Assembly: GCF_019249245.1 (NCBI RefSeq)
Contig: NZ_JAESDK010000001.1
Location: 62,001-126,000, forward strand
DNA length: 64,000 nucleotides
Source of the DNA: Alteromonas lipotrueiana
GTDB lineage: Bacteria > Pseudomonadota > Gammaproteobacteria > Enterobacterales > Alteromonadaceae
Direction of reading: 5' to 3'
The notes under the pieces were generated by a model. That model worked only from the letters and a program-made list of their open reading frames with translations, did not search any database and had not been told where the DNA came from. This document shows positions 1-8,666 of the stretch, piece after piece; the stretch's first letter is position 1, and each line of letters opens with the position of its first letter. The position numbers were made by a program, and so were the translations under genes.

Positions 1-207
1 AGCGTAAAAATGCCCGCGTTTCCCAAAAGAATACACAGCAGGCTGACTAAGTCGAGTAATTAGCTTTTGGTATCGCTGACAAGCCTGGCTTATGCGGCGT
101 TCCAAAAAAGGCTTCACAGGAATATTTTGTGGCTCGATAAGTCAGTACAACGCGTGGAATGTGTTTTGTATAAAACATTTTTAAATTGTTAGCGCGAGCA
201 GCGGGTC

Positions 208-243
208 AACAAAGCTACTAAAACGAACTTTCGTAGCTTTGTT
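208..243. repeat. Inverted repeat (hairpin) downstream of doxX
   Basis: Two perfect 11-base arms (208-218 and 233-243) flank a 14-base loop. The hairpin lies just beyond the stop codon of the minus-strand doxX gene, where a terminator would sit, but no clear T-run follows the stem on the minus strand. The rest of 1-261 shows no gene I can support; a shorter repeat, TGTTTT-N4-AAAACA, lies at 162-177. The hairpin may stabilise or end the azoR-doxX transcript; this is inference. Confidence 0.45.
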
Positions 244-261
244 AGATTTAGCGATAAAAGA

Positions 262-705
262 CTATTGGCTCATCTTTTTGTAAAGCATATTGTCTGCCGA
301 TAGTTTGCCACCCCCCGATAGTAACAGCGACACACTTGCTGCGAGTAAAGCCAATGCAAATTCATAACCATTCGCTGACATAAAAAAGCCGTTTTGGATA
401 TGCACTGAAAATATGGCCACCAGCATAGTAACAGACAAAAGCGCGGCTGCAGGTCGCGTCAACAATCCTAAAATCAGCGCAAGCCCACCAAAAAACTCGG
501 CGCTACCGGCCAGTAATGCCATCAAGAGGCCCGGTGACAGACCTATAGATTCCATCCAGCCTGCTGCGCCATCTAGCCCGGGACCGCCAAACCACCCAAA
601 TAATTTTTGTGCACCATGAGCCATAAATATTATGCCTACAGGTATGCGTAAGGCCAAAGGACCATAGCTTTTATCTGTTGATGCTGTTTTAAATAACGTT
701 TTCAT
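262..705 (-). CDS. DoxX family membrane protein
   Basis: This is a 147-residue, very hydrophobic protein of the DoxX family, whose usual length is 130-150 residues. The family signature RIPVGIIFMAHGAQKLFGW lies at about residues 20-38, followed by three further membrane segments near 58-80, 84-104 and 113-130. DoxX-like proteins are inner-membrane proteins often linked to thiol or redox stress, but their exact biochemistry is unsettled. A GAGGG ribosome site precedes the ATG. The gene follows the azoreductase by 15 bases on the same strand, so the two are probably cotranscribed, and the divergent LysR gene is the likely regulator. Confidence 0.88.
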   Translation of the reverse strand: MKTLFKTASTDKSYGPLALRIPVGIIFMAHGAQKLFGWFGGPGLDGAAGWMESIGLSPGLLMALLAGSAEFFGGLALILGLLTRPAAALLSVTMLVAIFSVHIQNGFFMSANGYEFALALLAASVSLLLSGGGKLSADNMLYKKMSQ

Positions 706-720
706 TTTTACCCTCGTAAT

Positions 721-1326
721 TTAAATACTTAAGAGATCAATTTCGGTTTTAGCTTTTGTCAGTTGCTTTTCTTTTTCTGGCATATTTAGCCCTTCAGCAT
801 AGATAAACCGAACATCGGTGAGACCCACGAATGCCAGTACATCGGTTAAATATTGTGTTTGCGAATCTGACGTGCTGCCTGCATACATTCCGCCTCTGGC
901 CGCCACAATGAATACCTTTTTATTCTGCAACAACCCCACCGGCCCGGTATTGGTGTAATTAAAGGTAACGCCCGCCCGGGCTATTCTGTCTATCCACGCC
1001 TTGAAAGTCGAAGGAACACCAAAGTTGTACATAGGCATCCCCAGCACAACCACATCACTGGCTAGTAGCTCTTCAATTAACTTGTCAGACTGTATAGATA
1101 GCCGGGCTTGTTCACCACTACGTTGTGCCGGCGACACGTTCCATGCTGACATTTCAGCCTGAGTTAGGTGTGGCAATGGCTGTGCAGCCAAATCCCGCTC
1201 GGTAACGTTAACTTCATTGTCTTTACTCAATTGCTTTTTTAACTGAGCTACCAGCAAGTTGGTTAGCTGGCTCGATTGTCCCTGCTCCCCATTTAGTGAC
1301 GATTTAATAACAAGAATATTTTTCAT
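721..1326 (-). CDS. azoR: FMN-dependent NADH-azoreductase (AzoR family)
   Basis: AzoR-type enzymes are cytoplasmic flavodoxin-fold dimers that reduce azo compounds and quinones with NADH and FMN, and protect against electrophile stress. The protein starts with the beta-strand and phosphate-binding loop KNILVIKSSLNG, carries the FMN-contact motif MPMYNFGVPSTFKAWIDR in the middle, and then ARAGVTF-Y--TGPVGLL and ARGGMYAG, matching the family along its whole length (201 residues). I chose the ATG at 1326 because a GAGGGTC ribosome site sits just upstream; an in-frame extension to 1356 has no such support. It is transcribed with doxX and divergently from the LysR gene. Confidence 0.9.
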   Translation of the reverse strand: MKNILVIKSSLNGEQGQSSQLTNLLVAQLKKQLSKDNEVNVTERDLAAQPLPHLTQAEMSAWNVSPAQRSGEQARLSIQSDKLIEELLASDVVVLGMPMYNFGVPSTFKAWIDRIARAGVTFNYTNTGPVGLLQNKKVFIVAARGGMYAGSTSDSQTQYLTDVLAFVGLTDVRFIYAEGLNMPEKEKQLTKAKTEIDLLSI

Positions 1327-1421
1327 AACGACCCTCATAACATTTTGGAAAATCACTGTCTTGATAAATGTTATTATTAGATACTATTTAAAAGAATGAA
1401 ATTTGTTAATTTTGGCTATAC

Positions 1422-1440
1422 CGTTCTATTTTATAGAACG
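1422..1440. promoter_or_regulatory. Palindromic operator candidate for the LysR regulator
   Basis: A perfect inverted repeat, CGTTCTAT-TTT-ATAGAACG, lies in the 235-base gap between azoR and the divergent LysR-family gene. It contains the T-N11-A core typical of LysR-type binding sites. Its central position in a divergent promoter is where these regulators normally bind to control themselves and the neighbouring target. Binding is inferred. Confidence 0.65.
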
Positions 1441-1561
1441 TAATGGCGGGTAGAAATCTGAAAGATTGGAAGAAGAAAGTTCAGGCAGCCAGGCGGTAGC
1501 AAATTCGACTGTGTGTTAACCCGATTTTTTACGCTCAAATTAAAAAATAAGTGAACAATTA

Positions 1562-2467
1562 ATGCTGAGAATTACTTTAGAACAATGGCGCATGTTTTTG
1601 GCGGTAGTCGAGCACGGCGGATTTAATCAGGCTTCTGAGGCGGTCTTTAAAAGTCAGTCTAGTATTCATCATGCCGTAAAAAAGATTGAAGAAGGATTGG
1701 ACGTTAGACTATTTGAGGTAATTGGCAGAAAAACGGTACTTACCGAAGCGGGCAATATGATGTTACGCCGGGCCAGCTATCTGCTTTCAGAAGCCGAAAA
1801 AGTTGAAACAGTGGGCTTAACCCTTAGTCAGGGTATTGAAACAAAACTAAAGCTAGCGGTAGACGAAGTTTTCCCGCGAACTGTGCTTTATAATGCACTG
1901 GATACCGTATCGAAAATGTATCCGCTACTTCAGATAGAGCTGTTTGAGCCGGTTTTAAGTGGGTCTAATGAACAGTTAAAAGCCGATGAGGTCGAGATTG
2001 CTATATCGCCCATCTCGCTGGGGGCAGGTTTAAGCGAAAGTCTGGCCTATGTTGAATTTCAGGCGGTGGCCAGCGCCGCTCATTCGTTACATGCTATCGA
2101 CCGGCCTTTGAGTCTGGAAGATTTGAAGAGTTACCGGCAAATAGTGGTTCGTGACTCGGCCCGCGATGGTCCTAATACTCGTGTTGATGAAGGCTGGCTA
2201 GAAGCAAATCACCGCTGGACAGTAGGACACTTGCATAGCTCTATCGATATTATTTGTAATGGGTTAGGTTACGCATGGTTGCCGGTACACCTGATAACTA
2301 CATATTTAAACGATAAAACGTTAAAGCCCCTGAACCTTAAAAACAGTACTAAAAGAACAACTCAGCTTTTCTTGACGATCAAAGATAGCGATCAGCTAGG
2401 CCCGGCTGCTAAATATTTTGCAAAAGAAATAATGCGACAATGTTCCGCTTTTACCCACAGGGAGTAG
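1562..2467 (+). CDS. LysR family transcriptional regulator
   Basis: This is a 301-residue LysR-type regulator. The winged helix-turn-helix covers residues 4-62: the first helix begins LEQWRMFLAVVEHGG and the recognition helix lies around QSSIHHAVKKIEE. A periplasmic-binding-protein-like effector domain runs from about residue 90 to 295. Such proteins act as tetramers and respond to a small ligand or redox signal. The gene sits between the divergent azoR-doxX pair and a downstream pirin gene, so it probably controls an electrophile or quinone response. The ligand cannot be read from the sequence. The ATG at 1562 has only a weak ribosome site. Confidence 0.88.
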   Translation: MLRITLEQWRMFLAVVEHGGFNQASEAVFKSQSSIHHAVKKIEEGLDVRLFEVIGRKTVLTEAGNMMLRRASYLLSEAEKVETVGLTLSQGIETKLKLAVDEVFPRTVLYNALDTVSKMYPLLQIELFEPVLSGSNEQLKADEVEIAISPISLGAGLSESLAYVEFQAVASAAHSLHAIDRPLSLEDLKSYRQIVVRDSARDGPNTRVDEGWLEANHRWTVGHLHSSIDIICNGLGYAWLPVHLITTYLNDKTLKPLNLKNSTKRTTQLFLTIKDSDQLGPAAKYFAKEIMRQCSAFTHRE

Positions 2468-2538
2468 GATAATGTTTTGCGCTATCATTCTACTGAGCAG
2501 AACATAACATGCTAAAACTGCTAATTTTCGTCAACAGA

Positions 2539-2558
2539 AAAGAACGATAGACTTCTTT
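2539..2558. promoter_or_regulatory. Inverted repeat upstream of pirin
   Basis: AAAGAA-N8-TTCTTT lies 24 bases before the pirin start codon, in the 115-base gap after the LysR gene. It is AT-rich and short, so it may be a second regulator site or chance. It does not match the azoR operator candidate beyond a GAACG half-site inside it. Confidence 0.25.
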
Positions 2559-2582
2559 CTACACCGTATCAGGGGAAAGTTT

Positions 2583-3281
2583 ATGAATTACATTCGACGC
2601 GCAGCCGAACGGGGCAAAGCAAATTTTGGGTGGCTTGACAGTAAACACAGCTTTTCGTTTGGGCATTATTACGACCCGCAGCATATGGGGGTTTCTGTAC
2701 TTCGGGTTATTAACGACGACACAGTAGCGCCTGGCCACGGGTTTGAACAGCACGGGCATAAAGATATGGAGATTATTTCGTATGTTACCCAGGGCGCCTT
2801 AAAACATCAGGACAGCACTGGTAATAATTATGTGGTTCCTGCCGGCGATATACAAAGAATGAGCGCCGGTCGCGGAGTTTTACACTCCGAATACAACGCC
2901 TCTGACACCGAAGAGGTTAAGTTTCTTCAAATTTGGATAATGCCTGAAAAAAAAGGCATCGCCCCAGACTATGAACAAAAGAGTATTACTCAAACTGAAA
3001 CGTTGACGCCCTTGGTGAATCCACAAGGTACACAAGGAGCGTTATCGATTAATCAGCAAGCGAGTATTTTTCGACTGGTATTGAATAAAGATGAAGCATT
3101 CACATTGTCGCCTCAAGAGCAGGCGGGTTACTTACACATTATTAAGGGCCGGTTAAGCGTTAAAGATCGCACCTTTGATGTGGGTGATGCATTTAGTATT
3201 GAGGCTTGTGAAGACCAGCAGATTAGCTCTCTTAGTGATAACTTCGAAGCGCTTTGGTTTACCTTACCCGCATCGCGTTAA
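2583..3281 (+). CDS. Pirin family protein (YhhW-like)
   Basis: This is a bicupin protein of 232 residues, the usual length for bacterial YhhW-type pirins. The four metal ligands of the N-terminal cupin are present: His57 and His59 (in HGFEQHGHKDME), His101 and Glu103 (in GVLHSEYN). YhhW of Escherichia coli has quercetin 2,3-dioxygenase activity in vitro, but the physiological substrate of most pirins is unknown. A GGGGAAA ribosome site supports the ATG at 2583. Pirin, DoxX, azoreductase and LysR genes often cluster, which suggests a role in detoxifying quinones or flavonoid-like compounds. Confidence 0.9.
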   Translation: MNYIRRAAERGKANFGWLDSKHSFSFGHYYDPQHMGVSVLRVINDDTVAPGHGFEQHGHKDMEIISYVTQGALKHQDSTGNNYVVPAGDIQRMSAGRGVLHSEYNASDTEEVKFLQIWIMPEKKGIAPDYEQKSITQTETLTPLVNPQGTQGALSINQQASIFRLVLNKDEAFTLSPQEQAGYLHIIKGRLSVKDRTFDVGDAFSIEACEDQQISSLSDNFEALWFTLPASR

Positions 3282-3411
3282 TAGTGGTGTATGCCAAGAG
3301 CCCTGGAGGCCTGGAAGATTTTCTTTTGATGAGTATATCTTTTACCGGTCGAAACGTCGCTACATCGGCACGTTTGTCACCCTTCGGCCATTGGTAAAAA
3401 GCAGATTAAAA

Positions 3412-3767
<356 letters not shown>

Positions 3768-3774
3768 CGAGCGG

Positions 3775-3803
3775 ATTCTACCGCAAGCGATCGTTGATTG
3801 CGA
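3775..3803 (-). promoter_or_regulatory. Promoter of rnpB
   Basis: On the minus strand a TAGAAT -10 box (3775-3780) lies 17 bases after a weak -35 box, TCGCAA (3798-3803), and seven bases before the predicted RNA 5' end. The GC-rich stretch after the -10 box (CCGCTCGC) is the type of discriminator found in stringently controlled stable-RNA promoters. Confidence 0.6.
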
Positions 3804-3916
3804 CATTCTTGCGTTAAAATTGCCGCATTTCGCACAACCTACCAAAACCGAAGTTTCACTGAGGCTTATGCAGTTTAGTATTTTCAGTTAAATCTGGGTA
3901 TTGGCAACAAATAAGT

Positions 3917-4152
3917 GTGGGTGTCCATAATTAAAAAAGAGATATTGTGACTGTCCGTTTTGAAGCTTCTGAGGTGGGTGTCCAAAAATAAAAGAGATAT
4001 TGTGACTGTCCGTTTTGAAACTACCGAGGTGGGTGTCCATAATTAAAAAAAGAGATATCGTGACTGTCCGATTTGAAGCTACCGAGGTGGGTGTCCATAA
4101 ACAAACGAGATATTGTGACTGTCCATTTTGAAACTACCGAGGTGGGTGTCCA
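3917..4152. repeat. Tandem array of a 55-58 bp repeat with GTGGGTGTCC
   Basis: Four nearly identical units start at 3917, 3974, 4029 and 4087 (lengths 57, 55, 58 and 55), followed by a truncated fifth at 4142. Each unit begins with GTGGGTGTCC, has an A-rich stretch ending GAGATAT(T/C), and then a related decamer GTGACTGTCC, about 30 bases after the first, before a GAAxCTxCCGAG tail. The array lies between rnpB and the YebC-like gene. It is not a CRISPR array, because the whole unit is conserved and there are no unique spacers. No transposase gene is near. The function is unknown. Confidence 0.9.
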
Positions 4153-4222
4153 CAAAGGTGTGAACGTTTAATACTGGCTATTGAGCCGGCGTCTATTTTT
4201 TCTGTTTCCCAAATTAAAAAAC

Positions 4223-4247
4223 AAAAAAAGCCCACTACAAGTGGGCT
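4223..4247 (-). terminator. Intrinsic terminator of the YebC-like gene
   Basis: A 7-base-pair stem (AGCCCAC/GTGGGCT) with a 5-base loop is followed, on the minus strand, by a run of T residues. It lies 34 bases after the stop codon of the minus-strand regulator gene. Confidence 0.85.
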
Positions 4248-4280
4248 CAAAATGCGATTTATTTCGTTACTCTCAACACT

Positions 4281-5003
4281 TTATTCAGGCAATATTGCGT
4301 TGTGATAAATATCCTGAACATCGTCACAATCGTTTAGCATGTCCATGAACTTTTCGAACATAGGCAAATCTTCTTCGCTGATTTGTGTTTCTGTTTGAGG
4401 AATAAACGTGATTTCTTCGGTATCCAACTCTAAATCGGTGTAAGCCGTATTTAACGCAGTTTTTACATTATTAAACTCAGTATGAGGCGCATAAACTGTA
4501 ATTTTACCGTCTTCACCTTCTACTTCGGTGACATCAACATCTGCTTCCATAAGCACTTCAAGAACCGCATCTTCATCGTCGCCAACAAACTGAAACACCG
4601 CCTGGTGATCGAACATATGAGAAGCGGAGCCCGGGCCGCCAATTTTAGCGCCGGTTTTGGTAAAACAGTTTCGTACATCGGTAATAGTTCGGTTAGCGTT
4701 GTCGGTCAAACAGTCAACAATTACCATGCAGTTACCAGGACCAAATCCTTCGTAGCGGGCTGACTCGTAGTTTTCACCCGCACCGCCTGCTGCTTTATCA
4801 ATGGCTTTGTCGATAACATGACCCGGTACCTGATCTTTTTTGGCTTTGTCCATCAACCGGCGCAATGACAAATTAGTATCCGGATCAGCTCCGCCATTTT
4901 TAGCGCAAACATAAATTTCTTTACCGTATTTTGAATACACTTTGGTCTTTGCGCCGGCGGTTTTGGCCATTGCAGCTTTTCTTACTTCAAATGCTCTACC
5001 CAT
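4281..5003 (-). CDS. YebC/PmpR family protein, YeeN-like
   Basis: This is a 240-residue member of the YebC/PmpR/TACO1 family. It begins [20 protein letters not shown] rather than with the AGHSKWANI start of classical YebC, and it carries [16 protein letters not shown] and a C-terminal [11 protein letters not shown]. This is closer to the YeeN branch. Family members have been described as DNA-binding regulators, and more recently as ribosome-associated factors that help translate difficult motifs; which applies here is not clear. The gene stands alone between the repeat array and zapE and has its own terminator. Confidence 0.85.
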   Translation of the reverse strand: MGRAFEVRKAAMAKTAGAKTKVYSKYGKEIYVCAKNGGADPDTNLSLRRLMDKAKKDQVPGHVIDKAIDKAAGGAGENYESARYEGFGPGNCMVIVDCLTDNANRTITDVRNCFTKTGAKIGGPGSASHMFDHQAVFQFVGDDEDAVLEVLMEADVDVTEVEGEDGKITVYAPHTEFNNVKTALNTAYTDLELDTEEITFIPQTETQISEEDLPMFEKFMDMLNDCDDVQDIYHNAILPE

Positions 5004-5107
5004 TAGACGTTTTCTCTTTATTTGCTATGCCGGTGCGCACCACATCCGGCAACTATCGCTTGTTTTAATTAAGTTTACTGATAAACCGTAAAGCTGGCTA
5101 GTGAGCT

Positions 5108-6214
5108 TTATGGCAGATGTTCAGTGGCCAGATAATCGTGCGACTGCATTTCTTTTAAACGGCTCAGGCATCGTTTAAATTCAAATGACAAACGACCTTC
5201 GCCGTACAATTCGTTCATAGGGACTTCGGCCGACATAATCAGCTTAACATGGCGCTCGTAAAATTCGTCAACCATCGCAATAAAGCGCCGGGCAGCATCG
5301 TCGTTGTTCTGCCCCATTGCTTTCACATTGGCCACCAATACCGAATGGTAGCACCGACTGATTTCAATATAATCACTATTGCTGCGCGGGCCTTCGCATA
5401 TTTCCTTAAACTCAATCATCATCACTCCGTCGGCATTGAAACATGTATCAAGCTTTCGATTGTTGATCTCAATGGTTTCGTTCTTTGTGCCTTTTTCAGG
5501 GGCCAGTTGCGAAAAATACGATTGAAGGTTCTCGTTAGCGGCAGCGTCCAGCGGATAATGATACAGTTCCGCTTGCTCTAGCGTACGTAGCCGATAATCC
5601 ACTCCACTATCTACATTAATTACATCGGTGTATTGCTTAATAAGCTCAATGGCGGGAATAAAACGCGCGCGCTGTAAGCCATTTTTATACAAATCATCCG
5701 GAATAATATTTGAGGTGGCCACTAACGAAATACCATGCCCAAATAACTCTTCCATCAGCGTACCTAAAATCATTGCGTCGGTAATATCTGAAACAAAAAA
5801 TTCGTCAAAGCAAATTATCCGTGTTTCTTGCGCCAGTTTGGCGGCAATAATTTTCAGTGGATCTGACTGTTGCTGAAGCTGTCTAAGCTCAGCATGAACC
5901 CGATGCATAAACCGATGAAAGTGCACCCGCATTTTTTTTTCAATGGGCAAGCACTCGTAAAAGGTATCAACCAGGTAGGTTTTGCCCCGCCCTACGCCGC
6001 CATAAAAATACAAGCCGGTGACAGGCTGCCGGGAATCTTCAGGTTGGCCTAGCCACTTACTGAGCTTGGCTTTAAAGCCTTGTTTTTGCGGTGTAGATGC
6101 AGCCAGCAAGTCATCGTACAAACGCTGCAATGCTTTCACCGCATTTTCCTGGGCCGAATCGTGCAAAAACTCAGGGTCAGATAAATCTTCCTGATATTTT
6201 TCCCATGGTGTCAT
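5108..6214 (-). CDS. zapE: Cell division protein ZapE (AFG1-like ATPase)
   Basis: ZapE is an AFG1-family P-loop ATPase that associates with the Z-ring and destabilises FtsZ polymers under stress. The 368-residue protein has a Walker A motif, GGVGRGKT, at residues 72-79, a Walker B motif, IICFDEFF, ending near residue 139, and a sensor-like VATSNI further on. The ATG at 6214 is preceded by AGGAG at a good distance; the longer in-frame start at 6247 is less likely. It is divergent from zapG across a 358-base gap, the same arrangement as yhcM/yhcB in Escherichia coli. Confidence 0.93.
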   Translation of the reverse strand: MTPWEKYQEDLSDPEFLHDSAQENAVKALQRLYDDLLAASTPQKQGFKAKLSKWLGQPEDSRQPVTGLYFYGGVGRGKTYLVDTFYECLPIEKKMRVHFHRFMHRVHAELRQLQQQSDPLKIIAAKLAQETRIICFDEFFVSDITDAMILGTLMEELFGHGISLVATSNIIPDDLYKNGLQRARFIPAIELIKQYTDVINVDSGVDYRLRTLEQAELYHYPLDAAANENLQSYFSQLAPEKGTKNETIEINNRKLDTCFNADGVMMIEFKEICEGPRSNSDYIEISRCYHSVLVANVKAMGQNNDDAARRFIAMVDEFYERHVKLIMSAEVPMNELYGEGRLSFEFKRCLSRLKEMQSHDYLATEHLP

Positions 6215-6572
6215 GAAAGTTACTTCTCCTGATAAAAAAGCGGCCACTAAATCCCGTTTTTCTTCACTGCATAAGCTTGAAAAGTGAAGCGGGTGAACAT
6301 AATGTCTGTTTATGAATAAGCATTACGCCACGGATACGTTTTTGAGCGGGGCGGTTAATCACCTATTATACCTTATTCATAGCTGACTTTAAAAAGTTCA
6401 CATGGCGCTGTCATACTAACCATTATTGTGATTGCTGCATGGCTAACACGCTGGTACAACTGCAAATGTTTACACAAATACCAACTGAACTTGGTATAGT
6501 TACCAACAGTATTAATTTTATCGCTGGCTACCTACAAGGGGTAGTGAGCAATTTGTTTTTTCGGAGAACTCA

Positions 6573-7016
6573 ATGGATGTACTAATTCCTGTAGCTTTAC
6601 TTTTAGTTGGTCTGATTATCGGCTTTTTTGTCGCCCGCTATATGTACACCAAAGACAGCAGCAGCAAAACGGTGAAGCAAGCTGAAAAGAACGTAAAAGA
6701 GATTTTGAATCAGCAGGCTGAGCACCATCTTTATCAAACGCGCCAAACTGTTGAAGCCATCGAAGCAAAATGCCATACGTTGCGCTCTCAGGTAGAAGAA
6801 TACGAAAATTTGTTAAAGCAGGGCAATGAAGAAGACGACTCGGTCCCCTTTTATGGCGAGCAGGCATCTTCATACTTGCGTAATAACATTAAAGGCCGCG
6901 AGAAAGCCTCGGTAAAGGCAGTGCACAGCGCTCAGCCAAAAGATTTTGCCAACACCGGTTCAGGCTTGTTCGTCGGTACAATTGAGTCATCTGACGCAGA
7001 AAAAGAGAAAAAATAG
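6573..7016 (+). CDS. zapG: Z-ring-associated protein ZapG (YhcB, DUF1043)
   Basis: This is a 147-residue inner-membrane protein with one N-terminal membrane helix (about residues 4-24, ending GFFVARYMY), then a long charged helical stretch likely to form a coiled coil (about 30-90) and a disordered tail. This is the architecture of YhcB/ZapG, which links envelope growth to division in enterobacteria. A CGGAGAA ribosome site precedes the ATG. It is followed by degQ and degS in the conserved order. A 48-codon frame overlapping its start (6439-6585) has no ribosome site and was not called. Confidence 0.88.
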   Translation: MDVLIPVALLLVGLIIGFFVARYMYTKDSSSKTVKQAEKNVKEILNQQAEHHLYQTRQTVEAIEAKCHTLRSQVEEYENLLKQGNEEDDSVPFYGEQASSYLRNNIKGREKASVKAVHSAQPKDFANTGSGLFVGTIESSDAEKEKK

Positions 7017-7089
7017 AACTTTTTATGCATTTTTTGTGTCTTTTTGGGGAATAGATATTTCGCAATTATCATGAGGAGTGTTAGCGAAC

Positions 7090-8454
7090 ATGAAAAAGTC
7101 TTTTCGACAGGTTGCCCTGGTATCGGCTGTTGTAGCCAGTTCATTAGGTATGAGTGCCACTACACAGGCAGGCTTACCCTTTTTTAGTGACAGCAAGCAA
7201 GAGGTGCCTTCACTGGCACCGATGCTAGAAGAAGCAACACCTGCAGTGGTCAGTATTGCAGTAGAAGGCACCCAGACCGCCCGTCGCCAGGTGCCTGAAA
7301 TGTTTCGTTATTTCTTTAATGCCCCTCAAGAACAGGTACAAGAGCGCCCATTTAAAGGGTTGGGCTCGGGCGTTATTATTGACGCCAAAAAAGGCTATGT
7401 GGTGACGAATAACCATGTGGTCGATAACGCTGACGATATTACCGTTAAGCTAAAAGACGGCCGCGAACTCAAAGCCAAAAAGCTGGGCGCTGATGAGAAA
7501 AGCGATATTGCCCTGTTAAAAATTGAGCCTGATGAACTCATCGCGTTACCTATTGCCAATTCTGACGAAATTCGGGTGGGTGATTACGCCATTGCTATTG
7601 GCAATCCGTTTGGTCTTACCCAAACCGTGACCTCGGGTATTGTCAGTGCCTTGGGGCGTTCTGGACTGAATATTGGCGGCTACGAAGACTTCATTCAAAC
7701 CGATGCGGCTATTAACCGGGGTAATTCCGGGGGCGCTCTGGTTAACTTACGTGGCGAGCTAATCGGTATTAATACCGCTATCTTTGGGCCTAATGGGGGT
7801 AATGTAGGTATTGGTTTTGCTATACCCAGCAATATGATGAAAAGCCTGGTAGATCAAATCGCTGAATACGGCGAAGTGCGTCGCGGATTATTGGGTATTT
7901 TAGGCAGCGATGTTGATGCTGGTCTGGCTGATGCGATGGACGCACAGGTTAATAAAGGCGCCTTTATTAGCGAAGTACAGCCCGACACTGCAGCCGCTAA
8001 AGCCGGCTTACAGGCAGGTGACATTATTACCGAGGTTAACGGCCGTACTATACGTAGCTTCCGCGAACTGGCCGCGCGCATATCTAGCATGGGGGCCGGC
8101 GCTGAAGTTAAACTCACTATTTTGCGCAAAGGCGACACTGAAAAAGTGAATGTGGTACTTGATAACGCGTCTGACACCCAGGTAACTGCGGCTCAAATTC
8201 ACCCTGCCCTGCTGGGCGCAGAGCTGGCCAGCGGTACTGACGCTTCTGGCACCGAAGGGGTGAAGGTGGTTGAAGTGGAACGTGGCAGCCCTGCTGCGCG
8301 AATTGGTCTGCAACCTGAAGATGTTATCGTGGGCGTAAATCGTAATCGTATTACCGGGGTTTCTGAATTCAGAAATGCACTGGAAGAAGCGCAAGGTGTG
8401 ATTGCCTTAAATGTGAAACGCGGCAGCTCTACCTTGTACTTGCTAATTCGCTAA
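7090..8454 (+). CDS. degQ: Periplasmic serine endoprotease DegQ/DegP (Do family)
   Basis: This is an HtrA-family protease and chaperone of the periplasm. The 454-residue precursor has a signal peptide (about 1-27, ending near ATTQA), a trypsin-like domain with the catalytic triad His109 (TNNHVV), Asp139 (SDIALL) and Ser213 (GNSGGAL), and two PDZ domains (about 250-345 and 360-450). Two PDZ domains separate it from DegS. A GAGGAG ribosome site favours the ATG at 7090 over the GTG at 7078. It degrades or refolds misfolded envelope proteins. DegQ rather than DegP is chosen from its position upstream of degS. Confidence 0.93.
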   Translation: MKKSFRQVALVSAVVASSLGMSATTQAGLPFFSDSKQEVPSLAPMLEEATPAVVSIAVEGTQTARRQVPEMFRYFFNAPQEQVQERPFKGLGSGVIIDAKKGYVVTNNHVVDNADDITVKLKDGRELKAKKLGADEKSDIALLKIEPDELIALPIANSDEIRVGDYAIAIGNPFGLTQTVTSGIVSALGRSGLNIGGYEDFIQTDAAINRGNSGGALVNLRGELIGINTAIFGPNGGNVGIGFAIPSNMMKSLVDQIAEYGEVRRGLLGILGSDVDAGLADAMDAQVNKGAFISEVQPDTAAAKAGLQAGDIITEVNGRTIRSFRELAARISSMGAGAEVKLTILRKGDTEKVNVVLDNASDTQVTAAQIHPALLGAELASGTDASGTEGVKVVEVERGSPAARIGLQPEDVIVGVNRNRITGVSEFRNALEEAQGVIALNVKRGSSTLYLLIR

Positions 8455-8481
8455 AATAACTACATCCGCTGAAGCGTGTAA

Positions 8482-8507
8482 AAGCCACTTTGTGAAGTGG
8501 CTTTTTT
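8482..8507 (+). terminator. Intrinsic terminator between degQ and degS
   Basis: A perfect 8-base-pair stem, AAGCCACT/AGTGGCTT, with a 6-base loop and a following T-run lies 28 bases after the degQ stop. It implies that degS, 160 bases further on, has its own promoter. Confidence 0.88.
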
Positions 8508-8666
8508 ATTGTCTGAAAAAGCCGAATGCGTGAAATTTCATAGCGAAAGAAACCCGGCTTTATATTCTTTTGGTAATCTTTTTCATCAATGTTATTCTCT
8601 ATTTCAATAGTAATTTTTTTTGCCTCTCTTGCTGTTTTTTCAGAGGCACAACAATAAGATAACATC

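Noticed and set aside
3917-4152. The tandem array as a CRISPR
   Set aside because: The full unit is conserved and contiguous, there are no unique spacers, and no cas genes are present.
6439-6585. A 48-codon frame overlapping the zapG start
   Set aside because: It has no ribosome site, and its 3' end simply reads through the zapG ribosome site and start in another frame.
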